Shown piece by piece: positions 21,138 through 31,739 of a stretch of 64,000 bases of DNA (position 1 is its first letter; every line of letters starts with the position of its first letter). The DNA comes from Ascaphus truei (Eukaryota > Chordata > Amphibia > Anura > Ascaphidae). The notes beneath the pieces were generated by a model. That model had not been told where the DNA came from and made no database searches. It was given only the letters and a program-made list of their open reading frames with translations. Both the position numbers and the translations under genes were made by a program. The DNA lies in assembly GCA_036426205.1 (NCBI GenBank), contig CM071570.1, positions 75,003,977 through 75,067,976 of the forward strand. The letters run 5' to 3'.

Positions 21138-22330
21138 GTAATGTTGCCGTATTTTTTATTTTGAAAATATCAATATCGGTGCGATTCAAAAGTCAAGCGA
21201 TTCTCCTGTAAGCAATATCATTGGCTGAGCAGCTTCTACAGTAGATATTGTACTGCACAATTGTGAAAAGCTAGGCGCATGCGCATTGGAAACGCATATG
21301 CGTGTCATCACATCGACGGTAGGCACATGCGCATGTGAACAGGAGACGCCCCCCGAGAAAATGATTGGTGGGACTGGCTGGGAACTTCTTTAGACCATTA
21401 CAGTAAAACTTTTATTTTTGTTTTTCCTCAGAAAAGAAAACGGCAAATGGAAGGATTTCGATGGATAATATCGCTTTGTGTAACAATGCCTGCACATTGC
21501 TGAATCGGATTTTAAATACCACGTACCGGAGTCTACAGTTTAGTGGCCGTTGTTATTGATTAGGTTAGAATATCTGAAACAGTATGCTGATGTTTTCCGA
21601 CCGTACAGTATACAATACTTTTTTATAAGTGTATACTGTGTAATAAACCCGAAAAAATAAAAAGTATGCATTTATGCTACATGTATTACAGTACATACAG
21701 TATGCGTCTTCTATACAGTACCAGTACATACTGTACAGTACAGTATGTGTCTTCTATTTTTTTTAATACTCTTGTGATGTGCAGTACTGAGCATGCCTAC
21801 AGTATACAGTACAGTATGCCTGGACAGTAGTGTACATTCTAGAAACTCTGTATTTTGTTACAGTATCAAAGGAGCCAATAGAACAATTTAAAACAAATTA
21901 ACATGTTCTTTTATTGGTGGAGTAAGTACAAAAAATTTTATTTACAAATACTGTACAATGTAAAAACATTTTAAGTGCACAGCAATTCAAAACATCAACA
22001 GGTGTATGGTTTACTGCAAGTGAAAACATTTAGGTACAGAAAGTAAAAACATTTACAGTCAGTCAGTATGGTTTACAGTCACATGTTGTTATAAACAAAA
22101 TTCTTTATTCATAAAATATACAAAACGCAACATCTCCTTTATTAAAGAACGGCAAGTCAAAACATTTACAGTGGGATGGTGTGCAAAACAGTCAGTCAGG
22201 CCTGCACCACTACAGTCCTCGAGGGCAGCAAACAGGCCCGGTTTTCAGGACAACCTTGAAAACCGGGCCTTTTTGCAGCCATCGGGGACTGGAACAAAAC
22301 ATTTACCAAACATTTACAACAGTTGAACAC
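21138..22330. other. no gene seen; GCGCATGCGC and TACAGTA-rich DNA
   Basis: 21230-21340 has several CGCATGCGC-like palindromes. 21600-21860 is rich in TACAGTA/TACTGTA. A partial foldback copy of the hAT MITE (GGCCCGGTTTTCAGGA paired with TTGAAAACCGGGCC) lies at about 22195-22300. Confidence 0.45.
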
Positions 22331-23890
22331 TCACTCAAATGCGTACCCCACCAGATTGTCCTTCCATGGCCGATGCCTTGCATGGCGCAAAATGCCATTA
22401 ATGCAGTCTCGAACGCCTTTCATTACAGGATCTGTAATTGAAAAATAGCGCCGCAATTCATCCAGAATGGTCTTTCTTAAATTGTCAGGAAGCGCCTTTT
22501 TTAGGCGATTTCCTTCATGGTTCACTTTGAAGGCCCAGTCGCAGTACATCAAGTAGGACACATGGTGCTTAAAAATTAACAAGGCATACTTGTGGGGTAC
22601 ACCAGCACTCATCACCCTATACTTCTCCCTGAGTGCCGATGTCAGATCGCGCAGGATGATGTCGGGCACCGTATCGATGCAAGCGAATGTAGGTCTTCTG
22701 TGAGCGGGTGTGCTTGTGGCGGCGGGCGAGGGTGGGTTGTCTGGGAGGAAGCTTTCCTCCTGTCTTGGTCGCCGTGTTGTCTCCTGGCGTGGTCTTGATG
22801 GGGTTGTCATGTCCTCCTCAATGGCATACATGTACACAAAATCTTCTGGTGGAGGGGGTGCGCTTGGTGATGGAAGGTGGTTGATAGTCCCATTCATCAC
22901 ATCCATGCAACCCTCCTGCTCCGGCGTCGTGGAAACAGGGGCATGAACACCGAGCAAATGATGTATCCCGCTATGTCAGCCTCTATCTTCTCCATCCGTC
23001 GATCCATCCGTTGATCCATATTTAGCATCCGTTGCTCCATATTTAGCATGGTCTCCAGAAGCAGATCTATCTTTGCCAGCACAATAGAGTTCCCGGGGAT
23101 ATCCACACTTATCCAATTCAGCATCCGGTCTAACGAGCTGCTTCTTATGCATGGTGTGCTGTGGACATCTGGGTGGATGGGTGCAACTGAGGATGAGATG
23201 GGGGTTCCATGGAGAGAAGCGGCAGCGTCGTCGAAGAAGGGTGGAGGAGGTGACCTGTGGATATCCGGTAGAGGAGAAGTGGCAGTGTCGTTGAAGAGGG
23301 AAGGAGAAAGTGACCTCTTGATTTCCGGCCGAGAAGCGGCAGAGTCGTCTAAGCGCAAAGGAGAAAGTGACCCGTGGATTTCAGAGGCACCAGCGGCAGT
23401 GGCATCAAATAGAACTGGCGAAGATGGCATGTGGGTTTCCGGGAGGGCTTTCGGCAGCGTCGCGGACGAGTATTGGAGAAGACGGGCTGATGATTTCCGG
23501 GACAGCGGCGGCAGAGTCGTCGAAGCGTATGGGAGGAAGTGGTCTGCGGGTTCCATGGGTTGGCTGCCATTTGTTTTGCGTGGAGTGTACATCATCGTAT
23601 TTCTTCTTGACATAATAAGGCTGACGTCTATTAAAACCATTAGCTTTTGGGGTCAGCAGAAGGTTTTCTTTATTGGCCTTAGCCTGTCGCTTTGGCCGTG
23701 GCTTGGAAACGGCTGCCGCCTTTTGCTTTTTCTGCATGACAGGCACGGCAGAGGCGAGTGGGTTCCTGCGTCTGTAGAATCGGGGTTGCTCCATGGAAGC
23801 AGATGGCACAATGCAGTATCTGGACAAGGGCAAGTTCAGATAAAGATCATCGAGTGGTGGGCTATGCAAAGTGTGTAACCTTTTATGCAT
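22331..23890 (-). pseudogene. coiled-coil protein with C-terminal BEN-like domain, frame-broken
   Basis: Three overlapping minus-strand frames make one coherent protein if two single-base shifts (near 23435 and 22960) are allowed. The N-terminus is basic (MEQPRFYRRRNPLASAVPVM, KPRPKRQAKANKEN). About five degenerate repeats of roughly 22 residues (SLSPLRLDDSAASRPEI type) follow, seen in DNA as a 66-69 bp tandem array at 23210-23540. Then comes a coiled coil of regular Met/Leu heptads (LLLETMLNMEQRMLNMDQRM). The last ~110 residues (KYALLIFKHHVSYLMYCDWA, LKKALPDNLRKTILDELRRY, MKGVRDCINGILRHAR) have the helical pattern of a BEN domain, a DNA- and chromatin-binding module. Its 5' end faces the transposase at 24047, with 156 bp between. 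The shifts may be decay or consensus errors. The BEN call is tentative. Confidence 0.45.
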
Positions 23891-23943
23891 GGCGACCAGG
23901 TACAGGTATTGAAAGTGGGCGTACTCAAATGTGAGTCAATAAC

Positions 23944-23952
23944 GTATAAATA
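23944..23952 (+). promoter_or_regulatory. TATA-like box between the divergent BEN-like and transposase genes
   Basis: GTATAAATA in the 156-bp gap between the two divergent start codons, about 100 bp ahead of the transposase ATG. An acceptor-like TTCTACTCGCAG lies just before that ATG, so a 5' untranslated exon is possible. Confidence 0.35.
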
Positions 23953-24046
23953 CACCATCCATTTGTGGATTCACTGCACATTGAATACGCACCGACTAAA
24001 CATCGAATATACATTCTTGTGTTTGTATTTCTTTCTACTCGCAGCA

Positions 24047-25364
24047 ATGCCAGTTAAAAAGATTTCCAAGGAGCTCAGCATGCGAATTAAGGAGATGTAC
24101 ACGAGCGGACAACGAATTGCTGCTATCCAACGCTGGTTAGCTACTTCTGGCATCGTTGTGCCAGCAACCACTGTGAGCTATCATGCACACGGAAAAACCA
24201 GAGAACGCAAAAGGACACCAAGGGTAACTAACGCGTAAGTATATTTATATAACTTAATTTTTTTTTTATAAAATATTGTACTGTAGATCTACTAGTGTAT
24301 TGTAATAGTGTACTGTAGATCTACTGTATCTAATTTTATAGTTATTTCGGTATATTTATATTACAACGGTATACATTTTTTTTATATTGCTGCATATTAA
24401 AAGAACAATATATTGTGTACTGTAGATCTACTGTATCTAATATTTTAGTTATTTCGGTATATTAATATTACAACAGTATATATATTTTTTATATTGCTGC
24501 ATATTTATAGAACAATATCTCATTGTATACTATTTTTACACCAAATGATGTGCAGTGCTTGTGGCCTACTGCACTGTAACTTACTGGATTTTTTTTCTGT
24601 ACATTGTAGGGAGACAACTCTTTTGGTCGACAAAATAAGTGAGGAGAATGATGAGAAGAGTGCATTAAGGGTCAAATACACTCTGCAGGAAAATCACAAT
24701 CTGACTGTATCCGAGACCAGCATAAAGAAGATGGACGCAGAATTGGATGGAAATATGGACGTGTGAGGATGTACTGGACAGTACAGAAAGTAAAAGTGTT
24801 GTTTAAGAAACTGTACTGTACCGCTAAAATGATTTATTCCTTGTCATTACAAAGCGTACCCCATGATAAGGGACATAAACAAAATCAAAAGAGTGGTCCA
24901 GGCCCAGGCATGGATCAACAGTGGGGAAACTTTCCAGGATTGCATCTTCACTGACGAGTCTACTGTATCGCTGGAGCAATTTGCCACCTTTGCATTCCAG
25001 AAAAAAGGTCGCATATCTATGAAGCAGCAGCCAAAACACCCAGTGAAGATGCATGTGTGGGGTGCCATCTCTAGGCATGGACCAGGATGCATTGTCATCT
25101 TTGAAGGTAAAATATATAAAAAATAATGTAGCCTTATGCACTGTACTGTACTAGTGTGCAGTTTTTTGAGCACTTTTCTTTTCTTGTTATAGGAATCATG
25201 AATAAAACTTTCTTCCAAGACAAAATTGTGCCTGAGATAGTGGAATACATCACTCGCGAGTTCCCGAATGGTCACCGTTTCTACCAGGACAACAATCCGA
25301 AGCACACCGCGTCAACAGCGCATATCCTTGAGCGCGGTATCAACTGGGTGAAGACGCCAGCGGA
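24047..25364 (+). CDS. intron-containing Tc1-like transposase (partial)
   Basis: Four exons can be read: 24047-24234 ([20 protein letters not shown]..., a helix-turn-helix), 24610-about 24760 ([20 protein letters not shown], ending GWKYG), 24855-25106 ([55 protein letters not shown]) and 25193-25364 ([46 protein letters not shown]). Donors are GTAAGT, GTGTGA, GTAAAA and GTAAGT; each acceptor ends in AG and the phases join. The order matches Tc1/mariner DDE transposases: first Asp in FTDES, second in YQDN. The exon with the third acidic residue (SPDLNPIEN region) is not visible after the last donor. Exon 2 has a one-base shift after SIKKM, so this copy is probably inactive. Confidence 0.65.
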
Positions 25365-26190
25365 GTAAGTGCGGTAACCGTGTCTCATTTTTTTCCCACT
25401 GTAAATACAGTACGTAAAAAGCACACAAATCAACCATGTACAGTCAAACACACAGGGTCGCAGTCAAAACCTACAGCACAGATTGAGTATCGTAATACAG
25501 TATCAAGATGGTTTTTGCAGGCTTGTGGTGAAAATAAAATTTTTTAAATTAGAATAATTTTTTTTTTTTTTTGGTCACTCACCCAAGCAAGCAGTGGTGG
25601 GCGAAGTTACAGGCGCATGCGCAGTAATCACCTGCTGTCAAGCAGGAATGTGATTGAAACCAGACACACGTTTAAAGGAATGGTGTGTGAGAGATGTACT
25701 GCATTGTAGAGAAGATAAGAAGTTGAAATACCCTGCAGTGCAGTTAATTATCCTGAGCGAGGGGAGAGCGCTGTGTATGCCAAAATGTGAAACTGTTACA
25801 GTACTGTACATGCCTATGCGTTTCAACAATTTTCAAATGAGACATACTGTACAGTACAGCACTGCAAATGCATGTATACAGTACTTTAAATATGCAAATT
25901 TACAATTACTGCGTGCGCACACACAGACTGTGTACTGACGTAGGTTGAACCACGAAGGTATTAGACTTCCAAGACAACAGCTCGCAAACGCCCCCCCGAG
26001 TTTTTACACGGCATTGCAGTATTGCAGGAGCACATAATAAAGATTATGGGGTAGACCGTCGAAGGCCGTTAAATAATTATCGATCTGTTAAAACATAATG
26101 GATACCCACAAAGAGCTTAGCGTTACGATGTCCTCACATTAACCTGAAAAATAGCAGATCGCTAAGTTTTAACGACGTCGGGCTAACTCA
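25365..26190. other. no gene seen after the last transposase donor
   Basis: AT-rich DNA with a poly-T run (25560), a GCGCATGCGC palindrome (25612) and TACTGTACAGTAC-type palindromes (25800-25870). No terminal inverted repeat pairing with the 20.1-kb side was found. Confidence 0.4.
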
Positions 26191-26451
26191 TTGTATTGTA
26201 TGTCTTTATTTATATAGCGCCATTAATGTACATAGCGCTTCACAGTAGTAATACATGTGGTAATCAAATAAATAACAGATAAAATAAATAACAGATCATG
26301 GGAATAAGTGCTTCAGACATAAAAGTAACATTAAGGAAGAGGAGTCCTTGCCCCGAGGAGCTTACAGTCTAATTGGTAGGTAGGGAGAACGTACAGAGAC
26401 AGTAGGAGGGAGTTCTGGTAAGTGCGTCTGCAGGGGGCCAAGTTTTTTGTA

Positions 26452-27335
26452 TCATGTGTTCAGAATATCCACAGTGCTATTCATATTCTTCTTTAAGCAA
26501 GTAAGGTGTGTCTTAAAGGTGGATAGAGAGGGTGCTAGTTGGGTACTGAGGGGAAGGGCATTGCAGAGGTGTGGGGCAGTCAGTGAAAAAGGTTTAAGGT
26601 GGGAGAGGGCTTTAGATACAAAGGGGGTAGAGAGAAGACATGCTTGAGAAGAACGTAAGAGTCTGGATGGTGCATAACGAGAAATTAGGGCTGAGATATA
26701 AGGAGGGGCAGAAGAGTGTAAAGCTTTAAAAGTGAGGAGAAGAATGGAGTGTGAGATGCGGGATTTGATCGGAAGCCAGGAGAGGGATTTCATGAGGGGA
26801 GATGCTGCGACAGATCTAGGAAAGAGTAGAGTGATTCTGGCAGCAGCGTTTAGGATAGATTGTAAGGGAGACAGGTGAGAGGCAGGAAGGTCGGACAGCA
26901 GGAGGTTACAGTAATAAAGATGGGAGAGAATGAGGGCCTGAGTCAGAGTTTTAGCAGTCGAGCAACAGCGGAAAGGGCATATCTTTGTTATATTATGGAG
27001 GAAAAAGTGACAGGTTTTAGAAATGTTTTGAATGTGAGGGGCAAATGTGAGAGAGGAGTAGAGTGTGACCCCTAGGCAGCGTGCTTGGGCTACTGGGTGA
27101 ATGATTGTAGTTCCAACAGTATTGTGGAAGGAGGTAGTAGGGCCAGGTTTGGGAGGAAGTATGAGGAGCTCTGTTTTAGCCATGTTGAGTTTAAGGCGGC
27201 GGAGAGCCATCCAGGATAATATAGCAGAGAGACATTCCGAAACTTTGGTTTGTACAGCAGGTGTAAGGTCAGGTGTTGAAAAGTATATTTGTGTGTCGTC
27301 AGCATAGAGTTGATAATTAAACCCAAAATATGTTA
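26452..27335 (-). pseudogene. C-terminal half of LINE reverse transcriptase
   Basis: Open for about 295 residues, with YADDTQIY carrying two catalytic aspartates, the thumb region TKTCHFFLHNI-type sequence, and a C-terminal ALSHLKPFSLTAPHLCNALP as in CR1/L2 elements. Cut off at its N-terminal side by the solo LTR starting at 27345. Confidence 0.8.
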
Positions 27336-27344
27336 TTAGGCCAC

Positions 27345-27813
27345 TGTTGCAGGGTACATGCAACTACACACGCGGGTTTCTTGACAAGGCTTATTTATTT
27401 AGCCTTGAAAAATATACAGCACACAACACAAAAAAAGCTTTTCATCAGCAACAAAAGGAAAATGGCTTTTCTTCAGCAGACAGACAAAAACAGTTTCTCT
27501 TTAGCAGACAGTGTATATGGCAGTTGCCCTTTTCTATGCAGGGGACAGACAGTTCACAATTCATCTACTTTTCTAATCAGACCTTGTATCAGGAATTCTC
27601 TTCAGCAATCTCTTTAGCAGCTTACTCCTCACTCCTCAACAGACAGCCTCCATGTGTCTACAGCCTGGGTTTTAACACACCTTGATTAGGCAGCTGGGAT
27701 CCAACTAATTGTCCTGAGGTTCCCAGCTGAAGTTAACCTAGTCAGTGCTGCACTGCAGACTAGACTTAAGTTTTCCAGGCATATAACTGGTGGCTTTTGT
27801 TTACCCTGTCACA
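27345..27813. mobile_element. solo LTR (469 bp) nested in the LINE
   Basis: Starts TGTTGCAGGGTA and ends TACCCTGTCACA, an imperfect 12-bp inverted repeat with TG...CA ends. It is flanked by GCCAC on both sides (27340-27344 and 27814-27818). It splits the LINE RT between motifs A and C, so it is younger than the LINE insertion. The strand cannot be told. Confidence 0.75.
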
Positions 27814-28545
27814 GCCACCTAGAGAGAGTGTATACAGAGAAAAGAGAAGAGGTCACAGAACAGAGCCCTGGGGTACCCCCAAAGAGAGATCAATAGAGGA
27901 GGAGGAGGTTTTAGCAGAAGAGACACTGAAAGTACGATGGGAGTACGATGGGAGAGGTAGGATGAGATCCAGGATAGAGCTTTGTTCCGAATACCAAGAG
28001 TATGGAGAATGTGAAGGAGAAGAGGGTGGTCCACAGTGTCAAATGCTGCAGAGAGGTCGAGTAATATGAGCAGAGTGTAATGACCTCTGTCTTTGGCAGC
28101 ATGGAGGTCGTCAGTTATTTTAGTGAGGGCTGTTTCCGTGGAGTGAGCAGTGCGGAAGCCAGATTGTAGAGGGTCTAGGAGAGAATAGGTGTTGAGAAAA
28201 TGGAGCAAGCGAGAGAATACAAGACATTCAAGGAGTTTAGAGGCAAAAGGCAGGAGGGAGACAAGTAGATAGTTAGAAAGACAGGTAGGGTCAAGCTTGC
28301 TGTTTTTGAGTAATGGTACTGTATGACTGTTGCATGTTTAAAGGAGGATGGAAAGGTTCCAGAACAGAGGGAAGAGTTAAAAATGTGTGTGAGCGTAGGG
28401 ATTATAGTAGGAGCAAGAGGTTTTAGGAGATGGAAGGGAATGGGGTCAAGAGGGTAAGTGGTAGAGTGGTAGAAATGATTTTTCATTTGAAAATCATATG
28501 GAAATGAGCAGTTACCTAACAATGGATATCCTCACACCGTTCATT

Positions 28546-29100
28546 TTAGCACATAGGACTAACACTACAATATTTAGAACCTTCCAATAGCTGTCCTTAC
28601 GCACATCCAGACCCTGACTTTCAGTGCGTTATTTCAAGAAATAGACTAAAAGGAAAAAACTCAGGTCTTATTTGGTATCCACACGATTGTACTTAGTGTA
28701 GGACTTAACCCTTTCATGACGTGTCATACAAAGATATAAATGATGGAACATATTAATGTCTGAAAGACATCAAGAGATCATCTGCTATTGTGTTTTTTTC
28801 ATGTAATAAACTATACTATGCTTTTTAATGATTAAAGGGAATGTAGGATATATTTTTGTGGCCTACTATGGTACAGTATGTAATATTGAGAGTATTAAGT
28901 ATGTGTACAATAAATATAACTACATTAACTAAAAATAACACTTGGTGTCGCTCCTTGGCAGGCACGCTGCCAGGCTCACACGGCCATCTACTGCAGTACG
29001 AGGTTGACCACTCATAAATGTCCGCATGCACTGTGTCTTTGGCATGGGTAAATCAGAGGATGGCGGAAGGGTGGAGTTTCCACCATTAATGACATCTCTA
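28546..29100. other. no gene seen
   Basis: AT-rich DNA without recognisable features. Confidence 0.45.
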
Positions 29101-29699
29101 GTGTGTGCAGGGACTCACTGGAGGTAACGGTGTTGTGAGCATGAGGATGCTCAGGTGCTCTTCAGGCCCTGTTGTATAGCCCATGTGAGGCCATTAAACG
29201 AAGATGCTATCTAGCCCATGCTATTAACCATAGCATTGCTGTGCTGGTGCATGGTGTGAGTGGTGATGCGTTGATGGCGATATGCTGCTTGCTACCTCAG
29301 GCATTGAGGTTGCTTACCCTGCAATTGCTAATTTTATCTTTAGTAGTTACTCTGGTAACCCCCTAACACTGTGTGTTCGTGCAATAAGTCGAGTGCTTAG
29401 TCTCTGCGGCGCTGTAAGGGATCCGCTCCTGGCTTTGATTCTAGCCTTGCAGATCTCTGCAGTTTACAAAGTCTCCCACTGGCAATCAATGGCACATGTG
29501 CTGCCTCTCATTGCAGCTTCAGCCCTGTGCTCCGTCATTGGAGGAATGCTCACACACCTCCCTTCTGAGATTCGCTCGCCGCCCTTTATATGCTGGGCTC
29601 TGGCACTGATTCATCCTTCTCTGGACGTTACTGTGTACTGCCACATGCCTGGCTTGCTTCGTTTGTTTACTAACTTCTCTAGTTCTCATGATTAGTTTC

Positions 29700-30263
29700 T
29701 GAGTATCCTGAAACCTGCTGCTACCCTCCACGCAGAGGCCCATTTTGGACTCCTGTGCTTAAGCGCTGGTTTGCCAGCACTGGTTCCTGTTACCTGCTTC
29801 ATTCTCCCCTAGCAGAGGTTACCTTCCATTTCCTGAGGCCTGCTGCTACTCTCCATGCAGAGGCCTGTTTTGGACTCCTGTTCTGAAGCGCTGTTTTTTC
29901 CCCGGCGCTGCCCCGCGGTGTTCTTCGGCCAGGCTGCTGTCTCCTCCTACAGACACCGGCGTCATGGGCCAAGGCCGCTCCTCATGCAGAGGTCACTCCC
30001 GCACTCACGCTCCTATGCTGAAGATCTCCTGTCTACCCGTTGCCGAACTCCTGCCTGAATAACGACGATGCTACCTTCTCCGATCCTGACCCTGGCTTCT
30101 CCTCAGACTACGCTGCCTTCTCCAGTCCGGACACCGGCTTGTTTGACCACGAACTTCTCACTCCTGCTCCGAGGCTTAAGGTCGGTGATTATACAACCCC
30201 GCCTTGCGGTCCGGTCCTGGTTTGTGGCGAGCACAGGCGCACCGCTGATGAGCGGCTATAACA
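29700..30263 (+). repeat. diverged LTR fragment, same family as 46207-47185
   Basis: Shares an ordered set of landmarks with the 46207-47185 LTR: CCTGCTGCTACTCT, AGAGGTCACTCCCGCACTCA, TTGCCGAACTCCTGC, repeated ATCCTGACCCTGGCTT motifs, CTTAAGGTCGGTG and GTTTGTGGCGAGCACA. Both copies have an open frame rich in Asp-Pro (DPDPGF, SSPDTGL). The left boundary is not clear and no target duplication was found. Confidence 0.55.
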
Positions 30264-31040
30264 GCTGTGACGTCACTGACCGGTGCACCAAACACTAATT
30301 GTTTATCTGAGGGTATACCGTGTACTAAAGCCATATTATCTTGATCTATGGACTGTTACTGCATTCATGATTGCATGAACCTGTGGACTTACCATCACTG
30401 AATCAGCTATATGGTGTGACTGCTACATCAAGGAGAGCCAATTCGCTCTCTATTCTGGAACTGATTCGACATCTGCGGTGGGGAGATTCCTTTGATGAGA
30501 CATATGCTCTGAGATGGACTGATAGTGCTGCTTGTGAGAGAAGCCACCATCCTTGAGGGGCCAATACGACGTTCAGTTACTGTATCATCCAGGATTACTC
30601 ACCTGAGGATCTTGTTCCTGCTCGAAGTCCCGATTTGCTATTTGGTAACCTATGTGTTGATCACATGCAATGCCTATATTCTACTGATTTTATGTTCGCA
30701 GAATAATTACCCTTTTTTAAATATAATTATACAGTATTTGATATACTTCACTATTTGTGTTTTGTGCTGTTTCTTTTGTTTTTTATTCTATAGTGCCTTG
30801 GGGTGTTGAGCCACTCTTTTGATACAGCTGCAGACGCTCTCTGAGACCTGTCACTGATCTGTATGTTTTTTTACATTTTTATTATTTCTTATTCACAATG
30901 AATGAGTCATAGGGTACGTGAAATATGCACTTTATTCATTTTGTCACTAGTTACACATTATAACACTTTATAGTGGAGTTTAGTTGCGCACTTTATTCTT
31001 TATATTACTCTAACTGCGTGCCTCTCACAGGCGATTGCTG
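30264..31040 (+). repeat. PLE-type 3' tail fragment
   Basis: The segment TTCACTATTTGTG, a T-rich run, GGGGTGTTGAGCCACTC and CAGCTGCAGACGCTC (30740-30840) matches the tails at 15750-15830 and 53105-53210. No coding remains. Confidence 0.45.
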
Positions 31041-31046
31041 TGGTTT

Positions 31047-31338
31047 AATTTAATTTTAAACATTACAGTAATGTAGCAGGGGGTCTCCGTAGCTGAACAG
31101 CATTGATTTCAAGTCCGGGGACCCCCTGCTTCCTGAGCTAGGTGCCGGTATCTCCTATGCATTGAAATGTCCCCATCACGTCACGTGAGACATTTCCATG
31201 CATAGGAGATACCGGTACCCCATAAATGGGGACTGTATCTCGGGAACCAGGGAGTTCCCGGGCCTGAAACCAATGCGGTTCAGCTCTGGAGACACCCTGT
31301 TACATAACTGTAATGTTTAAAATTAAATATCTAGTAAG
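31047..31338. mobile_element. foldback MITE
   Basis: Outer arms read TTTAATTTTAAACATTACAG and CTGTAATGTTTAAAATTAAA. An inner palindrome pairs GGTATCTCCTATGCAT (31145) with ATGCATAGGAGATACC (31198) around CACGTCACGTG. No ORF. Confidence 0.8.
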
Positions 31339-31379
31339 CACCAATACACAACCCACCCAGTGCCCCCACATACTGTAAA

Positions 31380-31700
31380 ACCAAAATTTATTGGTACCAG
31401 GGGGTACCCACGGGTGTCTGGAGGCATCCGGGTGGTCCCCACTAGGCTCCATGGCCTCCAGGTGGTCCCTGTTGGCCCCAATGTGTGTGTCTGGGTCATC
31501 CCCATGGGTGACTGGGGGCCCTCTGGTTCCCACAGTGGTCTGGGGGCCCTTGGGTGGTTCCCACAGGTGTCTGGGGGCCCTCTGGTGGTCACCGCGGGAC
31601 TCCAGGGCCCCAACAGCTTGGGGGCCCTGGTTCTTCCCCGCAGGTGTCCCCCTTGGGTCCTCGGGTGGGTCCCGTGGGTCCCCAATGGCCGGTTGTATCA
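31380..31700. repeat. degenerate GC-rich minisatellite
   Basis: Irregular units of about 33-45 bp built on CAGGTGTCTGGGGGCCCTC and GGTGGTCCC. All frames stay open, which gives spurious Pro/Gly-rich ORFs. Confidence 0.65.
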
Positions 31701-31739
31701 TTCCTGTATTTAAAAAAATAAACATGGCCTACATTTAAA

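Larger units (their letters stand above)
26192..28545 (-). mobile_element. CR1/L2-type LINE, 5' truncated and interrupted
   Basis: A non-LTR reverse transcriptase on the minus strand. From about 28520: PLDPIPFHLLKPLAPTIIPT, then [39 protein letters not shown] (motif A) and [13 protein letters not shown]. After an inserted LTR (27345-27813) it continues FGFNYQLYADDTQIYFSTPD (YADD, motif C), MALRRLKLNMAKTELLILPP and the C-terminal LKPFSLTAPHLCNALP. The 3' tail ends at about 26196 in repeats of the ATACAAT type. At least one frameshift lies near 28200. No AP endonuclease is seen. Confidence 0.85.

Noticed and set aside
20113..26190. A single transposon bounded by terminal inverted repeats around all three genes
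   Set aside because: I compared both sides by eye and found no matching terminal repeats or target duplication, so I do not annotate one element.
29282..29695. 137-codon hydrophobic ORF
   Set aside because: No recognisable domain, splice context or Kozak signal; lies in repeat-like DNA.
31300..31738. Pro/Gly-rich ORFs on both strands
   Set aside because: Produced by a GC-rich minisatellite.
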